Part shown: in pieces, positions 35,582 through 44,185 of the stretch
Layout: every line of letters starts with the position of its first letter
Numbering within the stretch: position 1 is the first letter of the stretch
Notes under the pieces: generated by a model
Told to the model about the DNA's origin: nothing
Database searches by the model: none
The model's input: the letters and a program-made list of their open reading frames with translations, nothing else
Assembly: GCA_903873395.1 (NCBI GenBank)
Contig: CAIQOJ010000093.1
Span: forward strand, 1-49,375
Direction of reading: 5' to 3'
From: an uncultured Acidimicrobiaceae bacterium
Lineage (GTDB): Bacteria; Actinomycetota; Acidimicrobiia; Acidimicrobiales; RAAP-2
Length of the DNA: 49,375 nucleotides
Position numbers and translations under genes: made by a program

Positions 35582-38068
35582 TCAGCGCAGCAGTTGGCGC
35601 AGACGCGTGGCGAACTCTTGCGCACGGGCTTCGGCCTGAGCACTGCTCGGGCCCTCGGCCCACACATGGGTCAGCGGCTCCTCGGGATCAGGGAGCACCA
35701 ATGCCCAGCCGTCGGACTCGATGACCTTCACACCGTCCACCAGCACCAGTTCACGACCTTGGGGACGCTCCACCAGGGTCCGCATGAGCATTCCCTTCTG
35801 GTCCCACGGAGTGTGCACGGCCTGATGGGCGATGTGCACAGGAGGAAGCGACGCCACCAGCTCAGACAGTCGCCGACCGGCGGTAGTGAGCAGGGCGATG
35901 AGGTGGACCAAGGTGGCCGCTCCATCGAAGGCAGGGAGGAAGTGAGGGAAGATGAACCCGCCCGATTGGCTGGCCGCCAAGGTGATGTCCTCGGTGCTAG
36001 CCACCTCCATGAGATGTGACGCCGAGAGCTTGGTCCACACCACCTCAGCCCCCGCGGAAGCACAGATACGCACGGCGGCATCGCTGGCCGCCACTGGCAA
36101 GGCAATCCGGGCCTCAGGTGTGACTTCGGTCACCAGAGTCACCATGGCCAGGAGGGCCTCGTCATGGCTCAACATGTGACCTTCGTCGTCGACGATGTCG
36201 ACGAACTCGCCCCCAGGGTCAATGACCGCCCCGAGGTGAGCGCCCGAGGCTCGCACGAGCTCGGAGACCCGCGCCGCTGCCGCTGTCCGGTCGAAGTCCA
36301 AGACACTGGCGGTGTTGGCATACGGGTTGACGACCAGCACCTCGGCTTCAAGCTTGGCCAACAAGTTCGGCATCACGAAACTCGCCGTGCCGAAGGAGTA
36401 GTCGAGCACCAACTTCAACTGTGACGACCGGGCTGCCGTAAGGTCGACCGAATCGATCAACGCCGCCGTGTAGTGCTCGAGCGTCCGGGGCGGAAACCCG
36501 AGATCTCCGATCTCTCGAGCCAACACACGGCGCACGTCTTCTCGATGATAGAGACGTTCGATCTTGCGCTGCGTGGACTCGTCGACGTCGATGCCGTTCT
36601 TGTCGAAGAACCGGATGACCACCGACTGAGGGTCCACCGGGTCGAGGCGCACACTTGCCCCCGCCGTGCTGGCTGATGACGTCAGCTGGAACCGGGTCAC
36701 CGGGACGGTGGCTGCTTCGAGGTCGTTGACATTCACCCCGGCGGCGTTGCAGCCGACCATGAGTGCCCGCTTCAGCACTCGGGCGGCCCGGCTGGTGTCA
36801 CGGGAGATCGTGACCGTCGTGCCCTTTTCCAGGGTCGACGCCCAGGCCATGGAGAGGCGCACCACCAGCTCGGGGCTGATGTCGACGTTGGCTAATCCTC
36901 GAACACCGTCGCGGCCGAACAGCGACCGGGCTCCTCTCGACTCCCAGACGATCGAAGAGTTGACCACCGCACCGGCCTCGACGGTCTTGAAGGGGTAGAT
37001 CTTCACCCCGGGTTTGATCTCGGCATCGGCACCGACGAAGCACTCGTCACCAAGGACGGCACCCTCCTCACAGCGCACCCCGGGCCGAAGATCAGTACCC
37101 CGTCCGAGCACACTCCCCTCCACGCGTACACCATGGCCGAGATAGGTGTTGTCGTGGACCACGGAGCGCTCGACGGTGGCATTGTCACCGATGCGGACGT
37201 TGCGACCGAGCGTGCAGTACGAGTCGAGAACAGCTCCGGCTCCGACCACGCAGTTGTCGCCGATGACCGCTGGGCCCCGCAACTGCACACTGGGATCGAT
37301 CTCGGCACCCTTACCCACCCAGACCCCTGGGCGAAGCTGAAAGCCCTCGATGCCCACATCGACCTTCTGGTCGAGAATGTCCTGGTGGGAGCTGAGATAC
37401 GCCTCGAGCGTGCCGACGTCTTCCCAGTAGCCCTCGGCCACGAATCCGAACAGGCCCCGACCGGCGGCCAGGGCATCGGGGAACGACTCGCCAGAGAAGT
37501 CCACGGAGACTCCTTCGGGGATGAAGTCGAAGATCTCGGGCTCGAGTACGTAGATCCCGGTGTTGATGGTGTCGCTGAACACCTGACCCCAGGTCGGCTT
37601 CTCCAGGAACCGTTCGATGGACCCGTCTTCACGGGTGATCACGATGCCGAACTCGAGCGGGTTCTCCACCGCCTTGAGGGCCAGCGTGCCGATACCCCCG
37701 CTGCGGTCATGAAAGTCCACCAGTTCGGTGAGGTCGATGTCCGTCAAGACGTCACCAGAGATGACCAGAAACCGCTCGTCGAGCTCGTCTTTGGCATTGC
37801 GCACTGAGCCAGCCGTGCCCAGCGGGGTCGACTCGGTGGCGTAGACCATCCGCACCCCGAACTCCGAGCCATCACCGAAGTAGGTCCGGATGGCGTTGGC
37901 CATGAACGCCACCGTCACCACAATGTCCTCGAACCCGTGACGCCGCAGGAGGTTGACGACGTGTTCCATCATCGGGATGTTGGCCATGGGAAGCATGGGC
38001 TTGGGCTGATTGGAGGTGAGTGGCCGCAACCTCGTCCCCTCGCCACCAGCCATGATCACTGCCTTCAT
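35582..38068 (-). CDS. Nucleotidyltransferase / phosphomannomutase-like fusion (mannose-1-P guanylyltransferase type)
   Basis: 828 residues. The N-terminal nucleotidyltransferase (1-235) has intact GGEGTRLRPLTSNQPKPMLP (8-27) and SGDVL (104-108), so it should make an NDP-sugar, most likely GDP-mannose. A left-handed beta-helix of hexapeptide repeats (about 250-365) follows. The C-terminal half has a phosphohexomutase layout with FGRDGVRG (384-391), but the phosphoserine loop TASHNP is replaced around 464-480 by a Ser/Ala/Asp/Pro sequence, and the metal loop DxDxDR reads DPGGEF (617-622). The mutase part is therefore probably inactive or regulatory. It starts 4 nt after the CDP-alcohol transferase stop, with GAGGGG as ribosome site. 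Confidence 0.9.
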   Translation of the reverse strand: MKAVIMAGGEGTRLRPLTSNQPKPMLPMANIPMMEHVVNLLRRHGFEDIVVTVAFMANAIRTYFGDGSEFGVRMVYATESTPLGTAGSVRNAKDELDERFLVISGDVLTDIDLTELVDFHDRSGGIGTLALKAVENPLEFGIVITREDGSIERFLEKPTWGQVFSDTINTGIYVLEPEIFDFIPEGVSVDFSGESFPDALAAGRGLFGFVAEGYWEDVGTLEAYLSSHQDILDQKVDVGIEGFQLRPGVWVGKGAEIDPSVQLRGPAVIGDNCVVGAGAVLDSYCTLGRNVRIGDNATVERSVVHDNTYLGHGVRVEGSVLGRGTDLRPGVRCEEGAVLGDECFVGADAEIKPGVKIYPFKTVEAGAVVNSSIVWESRGARSLFGRDGVRGLANVDISPELVVRLSMAWASTLEKGTTVTISRDTSRAARVLKRALMVGCNAAGVNVNDLEAATVPVTRFQLTSSASTAGASVRLDPVDPQSVVIRFFDKNGIDVDESTQRKIERLYHREDVRRVLAREIGDLGFPPRTLEHYTAALIDSVDLTAARSSQLKLVLDYSFGTASFVMPNLLAKLEAEVLVVNPYANTASVLDFDRTAAAARVSELVRASGAHLGAVIDPGGEFVDIVDDEGHMLSHDEALLAMVTLVTEVTPEARIALPVAASDAAVRICASAGAEVVWTKLSASHLMEVASTEDITLAASQSGGFIFPHFLPAFDGAATLVHLIALLTTAGRRLSELVASLPPVHIAHQAVHTPWDQKGMLMRTLVERPQGRELVLVDGVKVIESDGWALVLPDPEEPLTHVWAEGPSSAQAEARAQEFATRLRQLLR

Positions 38069-38072
38069 CGGG

Positions 38073-38786
38073 TCATCCCCTCGTCGTCTCGGATGCAACA
38101 GGTGTCTCGGCGCGTCGACCGGCGGTCAGTGCGGCATGCGCCACCGGCACATAGGAGGCGGCAGCCACCCAAGCCAGCGCCAGCCCCACGAGGCCGCACC
38201 CCCAAGCGCCGAGCCGCACGGCCCGCTGCCACTCCGCAGGGCCATCACCGAGCAAGAACAGAGGGTAGGCGCACATGAGCGCGAACGTCCCGGCCTTGCC
38301 GACCCACAAGACGTCGATCCGAGCCGCCCCGAGCGACGCCAGCACGATGACGGCCACCGACACCACCACCTCGCGCAGCAGCGTTGCCGCACCGAACCAC
38401 ACCGGCACCGCACCGTGCACCGTGATGGTGATCACCGCCGTGACCACAAGCACGCGATCCGCCACCGGATCCAGCACCTTGCCGAAGGTCGAGACCTGAT
38501 GGAACCGGCGGGCCACGTAGCCATCGACCCAGTCGGTAGCTCCGAGCACGCCGAGCATGACAGCCGCGAGCGTCTGGAGGTGAGCCCCGAACAGCAGCCA
38601 CACGTAGAGAGGCACACAGGCCAGTCGCACCATGGTGATGAGATTGGGGGCGGTAAAGATGCGGTCCAAGCCCTCATCGACCGCTTTCGGGGGCTCGACC
38701 ACGCCTGGGTCAGGCGTGGCATCGGGCACCAATGGAGTGCCGTTGGGCGTTGTCGTCGCCCCGATGCTGGTGTCTGCGGCCTCCAC
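38073..38786 (-). CDS. CDP-alcohol phosphatidyltransferase
   Basis: A 237-residue integral membrane enzyme with about five or six helices that exchanges CMP on a CDP-linked lipid for an alcohol. The catalytic motif reads DGYVARRFHQVSTFGKVLDPVADR, that is D-G-x2-A-R-x8-G-x3-D-x3-D, fully intact. PgsA (phosphatidylglycerophosphate) or a related activity is likely; the choice cannot be settled from the motif. It is cotranscribed with the sugar nucleotidyltransferase, so a role in envelope glycolipids is plausible. The GTG at 38786 lies 7 nt from a -10 element; a longer open frame upstream has no family similarity. Confidence 0.92.
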   Translation of the reverse strand: MEAADTSIGATTTPNGTPLVPDATPDPGVVEPPKAVDEGLDRIFTAPNLITMVRLACVPLYVWLLFGAHLQTLAAVMLGVLGATDWVDGYVARRFHQVSTFGKVLDPVADRVLVVTAVITITVHGAVPVWFGAATLLREVVVSVAVIVLASLGAARIDVLWVGKAGTFALMCAYPLFLLGDGPAEWQRAVRLGAWGCGLVGLALAWVAAASYVPVAHAALTAGRRAETPVASETTRG

Positions 38787-38793
38787 GTCGCCG

Positions 38794-38799
38794 AGTCTA
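38794..38799 (-). promoter_or_regulatory. -10 element for leaderless CDP-alcohol transferase mRNA
   Basis: TAGACT on the minus strand, 7 nt, then the GTG at 38786. Confidence 0.55.
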
Positions 38800-38818
38800 C
38801 GAGGCGGACCCCTGGGTA

Positions 38819-38851
38819 GGTGGCCATGCATGGGTCGGTGGCCATGCATGG
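38819..38851. repeat. Two tandem palindromes in a divergent intergenic region
   Basis: GGTGGCCATGCATGG occurs twice with an 18-bp period (38819, 38837). Each copy contains the perfect 10-bp palindrome CCATGCATGG. They lie between the divergent CDP-alcohol transferase and SGNH genes, upstream of the -10 of the former. The arrangement suits cooperative binding of a regulator. Confidence 0.7.
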
Positions 38852-38912
38852 CTACTGCCCGTGTTTGCCTTGACGCGCTCGCACTGGGTCGCCGAGCGAC
38901 AAGACTGGGGTT

Positions 38913-39656
38913 ATGTCCGACATCGGGTGGACCGACCGCGTCATCGGAGTGGTGGTGGTACTCGTCTTGGCGCTGTTGGCGACCCTTGGAATTGCCCAAC
39001 ACCGGGCTGAGCCTGCTGCGGCTAGTTCTTCGGACCTGAGGGCCCCTGGTGCAAGCCCAGCCGCCGCCTCCGCCGCGGTCGCAACAACCGGCCCCAACGT
39101 CACACCAACTGTCCCGACGACGGCAACTCCAACGACAATTCCTACCGGTGCCACCACCACCACAACAACCTCCACGACCGTCCCGCCGGCCCCCGCTGGA
39201 CCGGTATCGGCAGTCGGAGATTCGATCATGCTCGACATCCAGCCGTCTCTCGCACCGCTGCTTCCTGGCATCCGCATCGACGGCCTCGTCAGTCGCCAGT
39301 TCGAGGCAGGCATCGGCATTGTCCAAGCCGAGAAGCTGGCCGGAACGTTAGGAACCGTCCTCGTCGTCGAACTGGGGACCAACGGCACAGTCACGTCGTC
39401 TCAGTTCGATGCCATGGTTGCTGCGGCCACAGGTGTCCAGCGCATCGTGTTCGTCAATGTGTGCGTTCCGCGATCCTGGGCAGCAGCGGACAACCAGGTG
39501 CTTGCCGAGGGTGTGGCCCGCTATCCCGGACTGACCGTGTTGGCCGACTGGAACGCACTCGCCACGCCTCACCCGGAGTGGTTCGCCGCTGACCAGGTTC
39601 ATCTCAACCCCGTGGGGTCCCAAGCCTTGGCCGCACTCATCGCCCACAACGCGTGA
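38913..39656 (+). CDS. Exported SGNH-hydrolase-like protein
   Basis: 247 residues. An N-terminal membrane helix (about 8-28) serves as signal anchor, followed by an Ala/Thr/Pro-rich spacer (about 35-95, with TTTTTTSTTVPP). The C-terminal domain has block I AVGDSIM with the candidate nucleophile Ser, VVELGTNGTV (the G-x-N block) and DQVHLNPVG with the Asp-His pair, the arrangement of SGNH hydrolases that (de)acetylate sugars. Such domains are fused to membrane acyltransferases in many actinobacteria; here the domain stands alone. The product probably modifies envelope glycans. The stop overlaps the next gene (GTGA). Confidence 0.83.
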   Translation: MSDIGWTDRVIGVVVVLVLALLATLGIAQHRAEPAAASSSDLRAPGASPAAASAAVATTGPNVTPTVPTTATPTTIPTGATTTTTTSTTVPPAPAGPVSAVGDSIMLDIQPSLAPLLPGIRIDGLVSRQFEAGIGIVQAEKLAGTLGTVLVVELGTNGTVTSSQFDAMVAAATGVQRIVFVNVCVPRSWAAADNQVLAEGVARYPGLTVLADWNALATPHPEWFAADQVHLNPVGSQALAALIAHNA

Positions 39657-40960
39657 GTAGTTCACCGATGCGTAACGGCCCACCTGCCAGACGAAGGTTG
39701 CTTGGCACGTCAGTCGCCGCGGTCATGGCGACTCTGCTGGCGTCCTGCGGCTCGGGCCAGGCTGCACCTACCCGCCACCACCGGAGCGCGACCACGACGA
39801 CCACCGTGGCACCCACGACGTCAACCACCACCACCACGACCGTCCCGTCTGCCGTGCCCACCACCGTTCCTGCCCCCGTCGTCCCGACCCCGGGTTGGTC
39901 ATCGCCGGCCACGGTCTTGGCGCCGGCTGGAGGGATCACGGGCCTCTCGTGCTTATCCGATGTGCTCTGCGTCGCCGTGGGTGGTGGCGTGAACCACGCA
40001 GACGCCGCCGACAACTCAGGTGCTGGCGTTGCCCTGTCATGGGACGGTGCCATCTGGTCGCCACCATCAGTGTGGTACCCAGCCCCGCCGACCGGGACCG
40101 TCACCGCCCCCTTCCGGCCTGCCGTGGCCTGCGCCTCAGGCCCGCTCTGTCTCATTGTCGACGGCTCCGGCCACACCAGCTACGGCGATGGCACCGCCTG
40201 GAGCACGCCAGCCCCCCTGGCCCAGCCAGAGCCGGCGCCGACGTCGGGCCAGCCAGATCCAGGCCAGCCCGGCGGGCGGACTGCTGCGGTGTCCTGCACC
40301 CCCGGTCGATTCTGTGCTCTGGCCGACAATCTCGGGCACGTCGCCGTCCTCCGCGGCGGCCGATGGTCACAGCCTCGGACCTTGACCACACCGTTCGGCG
40401 GAATCGGCACATCGGGGACATCTCTCGTGCAGACCGGTCGTGTCGGTGTCGCCTGTTCGGGACCATCGACCTGCACGGCCTTCATCGGCACGGGAGTGGC
40501 CACCTGGGACGGCGGACATTGGTCGACGACACCGTCACCGTTCGGGGCCTCGGGCATCAAGGGCGATACGGCCGTGGCCTGCCCGACGACGAACCTCTGC
40601 GTTGCCGTGCATGGGACCTCGGTCACCATCGGCCACGGTGCCACCTGGTCGCCACCGCGCTACATCGACGGCATCGGGTCCCTGGACACGATCTCTTGCC
40701 CCACGGCGACGTTCTGCCTGGCGGCTGATGGCTCCGGCGACGTCGTCACCTGGGATGGCGCGACGTGGTCCAGTCCACGCCGAGTGGTTCCCTACCCGAC
40801 CAACTACACCGTCAACGGCACGTCGGCCTCGTGTCCAACAGCCCAGTTCTGCCTGGTGATCAATGGCGACGGCGACTACGCCACCTTCCAGGGCGAAGGA
40901 CCGCTCACCACGCCGACGACATCGCCTCCGGCCGTGGGCCTTCCCGCCTTAGGCGGCTGA
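39653..40960 (+). CDS. Lipoprotein with seven Cys-paired repeats (beta-propeller candidate)
   Basis: 435 residues. A signal peptide ends in the lipobox LLASC (Cys at about 32), followed by a Thr-rich spacer to about 80. Then come seven repeats of 35-60 residues, each with C-x5-C near its start (CLSDVLC, CASGPLC, CTPGRFC, CSGPSTC, CPTTNLC, CPTATFC, CPTAQFC) and mostly ending in a W-D-G-x-x-W-S pattern. Seven copies of a four-strand-sized unit suggest a seven-bladed beta-propeller with one disulfide per blade. No catalytic motif or family is recognised. The start could be the GTG at 39653, coupled to the upstream gene, or the ATG at 39668. Confidence 0.82.
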   Translation: MSSSPMRNGPPARRRLLGTSVAAVMATLLASCGSGQAAPTRHHRSATTTTTVAPTTSTTTTTTVPSAVPTTVPAPVVPTPGWSSPATVLAPAGGITGLSCLSDVLCVAVGGGVNHADAADNSGAGVALSWDGAIWSPPSVWYPAPPTGTVTAPFRPAVACASGPLCLIVDGSGHTSYGDGTAWSTPAPLAQPEPAPTSGQPDPGQPGGRTAAVSCTPGRFCALADNLGHVAVLRGGRWSQPRTLTTPFGGIGTSGTSLVQTGRVGVACSGPSTCTAFIGTGVATWDGGHWSTTPSPFGASGIKGDTAVACPTTNLCVAVHGTSVTIGHGATWSPPRYIDGIGSLDTISCPTATFCLAADGSGDVVTWDGATWSSPRRVVPYPTNYTVNGTSASCPTAQFCLVINGDGDYATFQGEGPLTTPTTSPPAVGLPALGG

Positions 40961-41006
40961 CCGACTCCATGCGGCTGACCGACTCCATGCGGCTGACCGA
41001 CTCCAG
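40953..41006. repeat. Three-copy 18-bp tandem repeat at the 3' end of the propeller gene
   Basis: Units GCGGCTGACCGACTCCAT at 40953 and 40971 are identical, and a third at 40989 differs only in its last base. The TGA stop of the lipoprotein lies inside the first unit, so the extra copies extend the 3' untranslated region. Confidence 0.92.
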
Positions 41007-41026
41007 GCGAACACTCGCTCGCCTGG
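41003..41026. terminator. Hairpin between convergent genes
   Basis: CCAGGCGA, an 8-nt loop and TCGCCTGG form a perfect 8-bp GC-rich stem followed on the plus strand by ATTT. It sits between the lipoprotein and korB stops and may terminate in one or both directions, although the U-tract is short. Confidence 0.55.
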
Positions 41027-41037
41027 ATTTCTGCCTG

Positions 41038-42072
41038 CTACTCGACGTTCCAGGAGGAACCCGAGCGCAGCAGTGCGGCGAAGTCACCTTGGCCACGGCG
41101 CTCAGTGGCCGTGTCGATCTGCTCGGCCATCTGCTGGCCATACTCGGGACGTTCCACGTCCCGGAAGACACCGATGGGTGTCGGTTCGTAAGGCCCGCGT
41201 GACAGCCGGCTGAGTTGGAAGGCCAGCCCAGGATTGTCCTTGCGCTCGTCATGGATGAGCAAGGCGTCTTCACCCACGGCAGCAACCTCGGCCACCTCGA
41301 CCGATCCGTCGCGCTGCATGACAACTCCGAACTGACTCTCGGAACCGAACCGGATGGGCTCCCCGTGGACCAACGAGATCAGCATGTCGGCCCGATGGTC
41401 CTTACCGGTGATCCCCTCGAACGCACCGTCGTTGAAGACGTTGCAGTTCTGATAGATCTCGACGAACGAAGCACCCTTGTGCTCGTGAGCTCGACGGAAG
41501 GTCTCCATCATGTGCTTGCGGTCCATGTCGTGGGTGCGAGCCACGAACGTCGCCTCGGCCCCAAGGGCCACGCTCAAGGGATTGAACGGCTGCTCAAGCG
41601 AGCCGAACGGCGTCGACTTGGTGACCTTGGCCATCTCCGACGTGGGTGAGTACTGCCCCTTGGTGAGACCGTAGATCTGGTTGTTGAACATCAAGATGGT
41701 GATGTTCACGTTGCGCCGCAGCGCATGGATCAGATGGTTGCCGCCGATGGACAGGGCGTCGCCATCACCGGTGACGACCCACACATCGAGATCAGGTCGA
41801 GTGGTGGCCAGACCCGTGGCGATGGCAGGGGCGCGGCCGTGAATCGAGTGCATCCCATACGTACTCATGTAGTACGGGAATCGAGCAGCACAACCGATGC
41901 CCGATAGGAACACCGTGTTCTCACGGCGAACGCCGAGATCCGGCATCAGCATCTGGACGGCAGCCAGGATGGAATAGTCACCACATCCGGGACACCAGCG
42001 CACTTCTTGGTCCGACGACCAGTCCTTGCGTGTCGTCAGGGGCACGGGCACAGCATTGGAAACATCAGTCAT
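41038..42072 (-). CDS. korB: 2-oxoacid:ferredoxin oxidoreductase beta subunit
   Basis: 344 residues. It binds thiamine diphosphate and an Fe-S cluster and works with KorA to decarboxylate a 2-oxoacid, most likely 2-oxoglutarate, to an acyl-CoA while reducing ferredoxin. Seen are RWCPGCGDYSIL and SGIGC (cluster cysteines), the TPP/Mg motif GDGDALSIGGNH and the downstream MFNNQIYGLTKGQYSPTS. These match actinobacterial KorB, including Mycobacterium Rv2454c. The ATG overlaps the korA stop by ATGA. Confidence 0.95.
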   Translation of the reverse strand: MTDVSNAVPVPLTTRKDWSSDQEVRWCPGCGDYSILAAVQMLMPDLGVRRENTVFLSGIGCAARFPYYMSTYGMHSIHGRAPAIATGLATTRPDLDVWVVTGDGDALSIGGNHLIHALRRNVNITILMFNNQIYGLTKGQYSPTSEMAKVTKSTPFGSLEQPFNPLSVALGAEATFVARTHDMDRKHMMETFRRAHEHKGASFVEIYQNCNVFNDGAFEGITGKDHRADMLISLVHGEPIRFGSESQFGVVMQRDGSVEVAEVAAVGEDALLIHDERKDNPGLAFQLSRLSRGPYEPTPIGVFRDVERPEYGQQMAEQIDTATERRGQGDFAALLRSGSSWNVE

Positions 42073-43976
42073 CGGGAGCCCTCTCCATCGGCCTCGGCGG
42101 CCAGCTCGTCGATCAGGGACAAAATTGCTTGCTCCATGGCAGCCGCACGGAACGGGATGCCGGACACCTGCGTCAGGGACACGGCATCGACCAGGAACTC
42201 GGCCCGCAACAAGCGGCTGAGCTGGCCAAGGTTCACTTCAGGAACCAACACACGGCGGTAACGCTTGAGGACATCACCCAGGTCGGCCGGGAACGGATTG
42301 AGGTGAGTCAGGTGAACCTGGTCCACCTTGTGGCCTCGAGCCCGCGTGCGCTGCACGCCGGCGGCGATGGCTCCGTAGGTGGATCCCCACCCGATGACCA
42401 GGACCTCAGCTCCATCCTCATGATCAACGTCGGTGGGTGGAATGTCCGAGGCGATGCCGGCGATCTTGGCAGCGCGCAACCGGGTCATGCGTTCGTGATT
42501 GGCCCCGTCGTAGGAGACGTTGCCGGATCCGTCGGCCTTCTCCAAGCCTCCGATGCGGTGCTCGAGTCCGGCCAGCCCGGGTGGTGCCCAGGGTCGGGCC
42601 AAGGTCGTCTCGTCTCGAAGGAATGGCCAGAACGATTCCGTGCCGTCATCTTCGGTGTGATTGGGTCCGGTGGCGAACGCCGGGTCGATCGATGGCAGGT
42701 CCTCGATGGCCGGAAGCTTCCACGGCTCAGTACCGTTGGCCAGGTAGCCATCGGTCAACAAGATCACCGGGGTGCGGTACTTGATGGCGATGCGCGCTGC
42801 CTCGATGGTGGCGTCGAAACACTGCGATGGCGTGCCTGCGGCGATGATGGGCAGCGGCGACTCACCGTGGCGCCCATACATGGCGTGGAGAAGGTCAGCC
42901 TGTTCGGTCTTGGTGGGAAGTCCGGTCGAGGGGCCACCACGTTGGACGTCGATGATGAGCAGAGGAAGTTCCAGGCTCACGGCCAGGCCCATCATCTCGG
43001 ACTTGAGGTCGACACCCGGCCCGGAGGTCGTTGTCACGCCGAGAGCGCCACCGAAGGCCGCACCGAGTGCAGCGCCGATGCCTGAGATCTCATCCTCGGC
43101 TTGGAAGGTGCGGACGCCGAACTGCTTGTGCTTGGACAACTCGTGCAGGATGTCCGAGGCAGGGGTGATCGGGTACGTACCGAGGAAGAGGGGAAGCCCG
43201 CTCTGGATGGAGGCGGCGATCAACCCCCAGGCTGTTGCCGTGTTCCCGGTGATGTTGGTGTACTCGCCAGGCTCGAGGACGGCCGGCTTCACCTCGTAGT
43301 TCGACTCGAAGAGCTCGGCGGTCTCGCCGAAGTTGTACCCGGCCTTGAACGCCCGAAGGTTGGACTCGAGCACGAGTTCCTTGCCGGCATACTTCTCAGC
43401 GATCCAAGCCAACGTGGGCTCCACCGGACGGGTGTAGAGCCAGCTGATGAGTCCGAGGGCAAAGAAGTTCTTGGAGCGCTCGGCATCTCGGGGCTTGACG
43501 CCGAGGTCTTTCGAGGACTGGGTGGTGATCGACGTCATCGGCACTTCGTAAACCGTGAAGGCAGTCAGCGAATCGTCGGACAGTGGGTCGGCCTCGTAAC
43601 CGGCCTTGGTCAAGCTGCGCTCGTCGAAGGCATCGGTGTTCACGATGATGGTTGCACCCTGGGGCAGCGAGGCCAGATTGGCACGCAGGGCAGCCGGATT
43701 CATGGCCACCAAGACGTTGGGGGCATCGCCGGGTGTCGAGATGGTGTGATCCGAGATATGGACCTGGAATGCCGACACGCCGGCCAAGGTCCCGGCCGGG
43801 GCACGGATCTCGGCGGGAAAGTCCGGGAAGGTGGCCAAGTCGTTGCCAAGAAGGGCCGACGACGTGGTGAAGCGGTCGCCCGCCAGCTGCATGCCGTCAC
43901 CGGAGTCGCCAGCGAAGCGGATCACCACCCGATCGATCAGCTGGTGGTTCTTCGGGTTGGTCGTGGTGTCAGACAC
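42069..43976 (-). CDS. korA: 2-oxoacid:ferredoxin oxidoreductase alpha subunit (gamma-alpha fusion)
   Basis: 635 residues. A gamma domain (about 10-190; IRFAGDSGDGMQLAGD, FPAEIRAPAGT) is fused to the alpha domain beginning about residue 230 (GNTATAWGLIAA, LFLGTYPITPASDILHEL, TTSGPGVDLKSEMMGLA). This is the actinobacterial KorA plan. No delta ferredoxin subunit is encoded next to it; the small ferredoxin at 3718 is far away. The GTG at 43976 is chosen for its GAGGAG site and because similarity starts there. With korB it can replace the NAD-linked 2-oxoglutarate dehydrogenase step. Confidence 0.95.
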   Translation of the reverse strand: MSDTTTNPKNHQLIDRVVIRFAGDSGDGMQLAGDRFTTSSALLGNDLATFPDFPAEIRAPAGTLAGVSAFQVHISDHTISTPGDAPNVLVAMNPAALRANLASLPQGATIIVNTDAFDERSLTKAGYEADPLSDDSLTAFTVYEVPMTSITTQSSKDLGVKPRDAERSKNFFALGLISWLYTRPVEPTLAWIAEKYAGKELVLESNLRAFKAGYNFGETAELFESNYEVKPAVLEPGEYTNITGNTATAWGLIAASIQSGLPLFLGTYPITPASDILHELSKHKQFGVRTFQAEDEISGIGAALGAAFGGALGVTTTSGPGVDLKSEMMGLAVSLELPLLIIDVQRGGPSTGLPTKTEQADLLHAMYGRHGESPLPIIAAGTPSQCFDATIEAARIAIKYRTPVILLTDGYLANGTEPWKLPAIEDLPSIDPAFATGPNHTEDDGTESFWPFLRDETTLARPWAPPGLAGLEHRIGGLEKADGSGNVSYDGANHERMTRLRAAKIAGIASDIPPTDVDHEDGAEVLVIGWGSTYGAIAAGVQRTRARGHKVDQVHLTHLNPFPADLGDVLKRYRRVLVPEVNLGQLSRLLRAEFLVDAVSLTQVSGIPFRAAAMEQAILSLIDELAAEADGEGSR

Positions 43977-43986
43977 CCTGCTCCTC

Positions 43987-44013
43987 GAATCTGTAGATAG
44001 CTGCGAATCTGTA
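43987..44013. promoter_or_regulatory. korAB upstream region with a direct repeat
   Basis: GAATCTGTA occurs at 43987 and 44005 (18-bp spacing). On the minus strand this gives TACAGATTC twice, each with a -10-like TACAGATT, upstream of the korA ribosome site. Unlike most genes here, korA seems to have a leader with a strong ribosome site. No gene is seen in 44014-44185. Confidence 0.4.
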
Positions 44014-44185
44014 ACGAACAAGTCGCGTCCGATGGCCTTGCGCGCTCAGACGGCCGTTCGCCTGTCCGGCATGCAACAACGGTTGCTGTCCCTCACCTTA
44101 CCGCCGACCTCGGGTAGGCCCGGGCATGGCGGTCTAACGCCCTAGTCGATGAGCGCACGGCAAGGGTCTGGTTCAGCGGTCGGAA

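Noticed and set aside
44014-44185. Terminator after korA's upstream region or before the fbaB end
   Set aside because: No stem longer than 5 bp with a U-tract could be drawn by eye.
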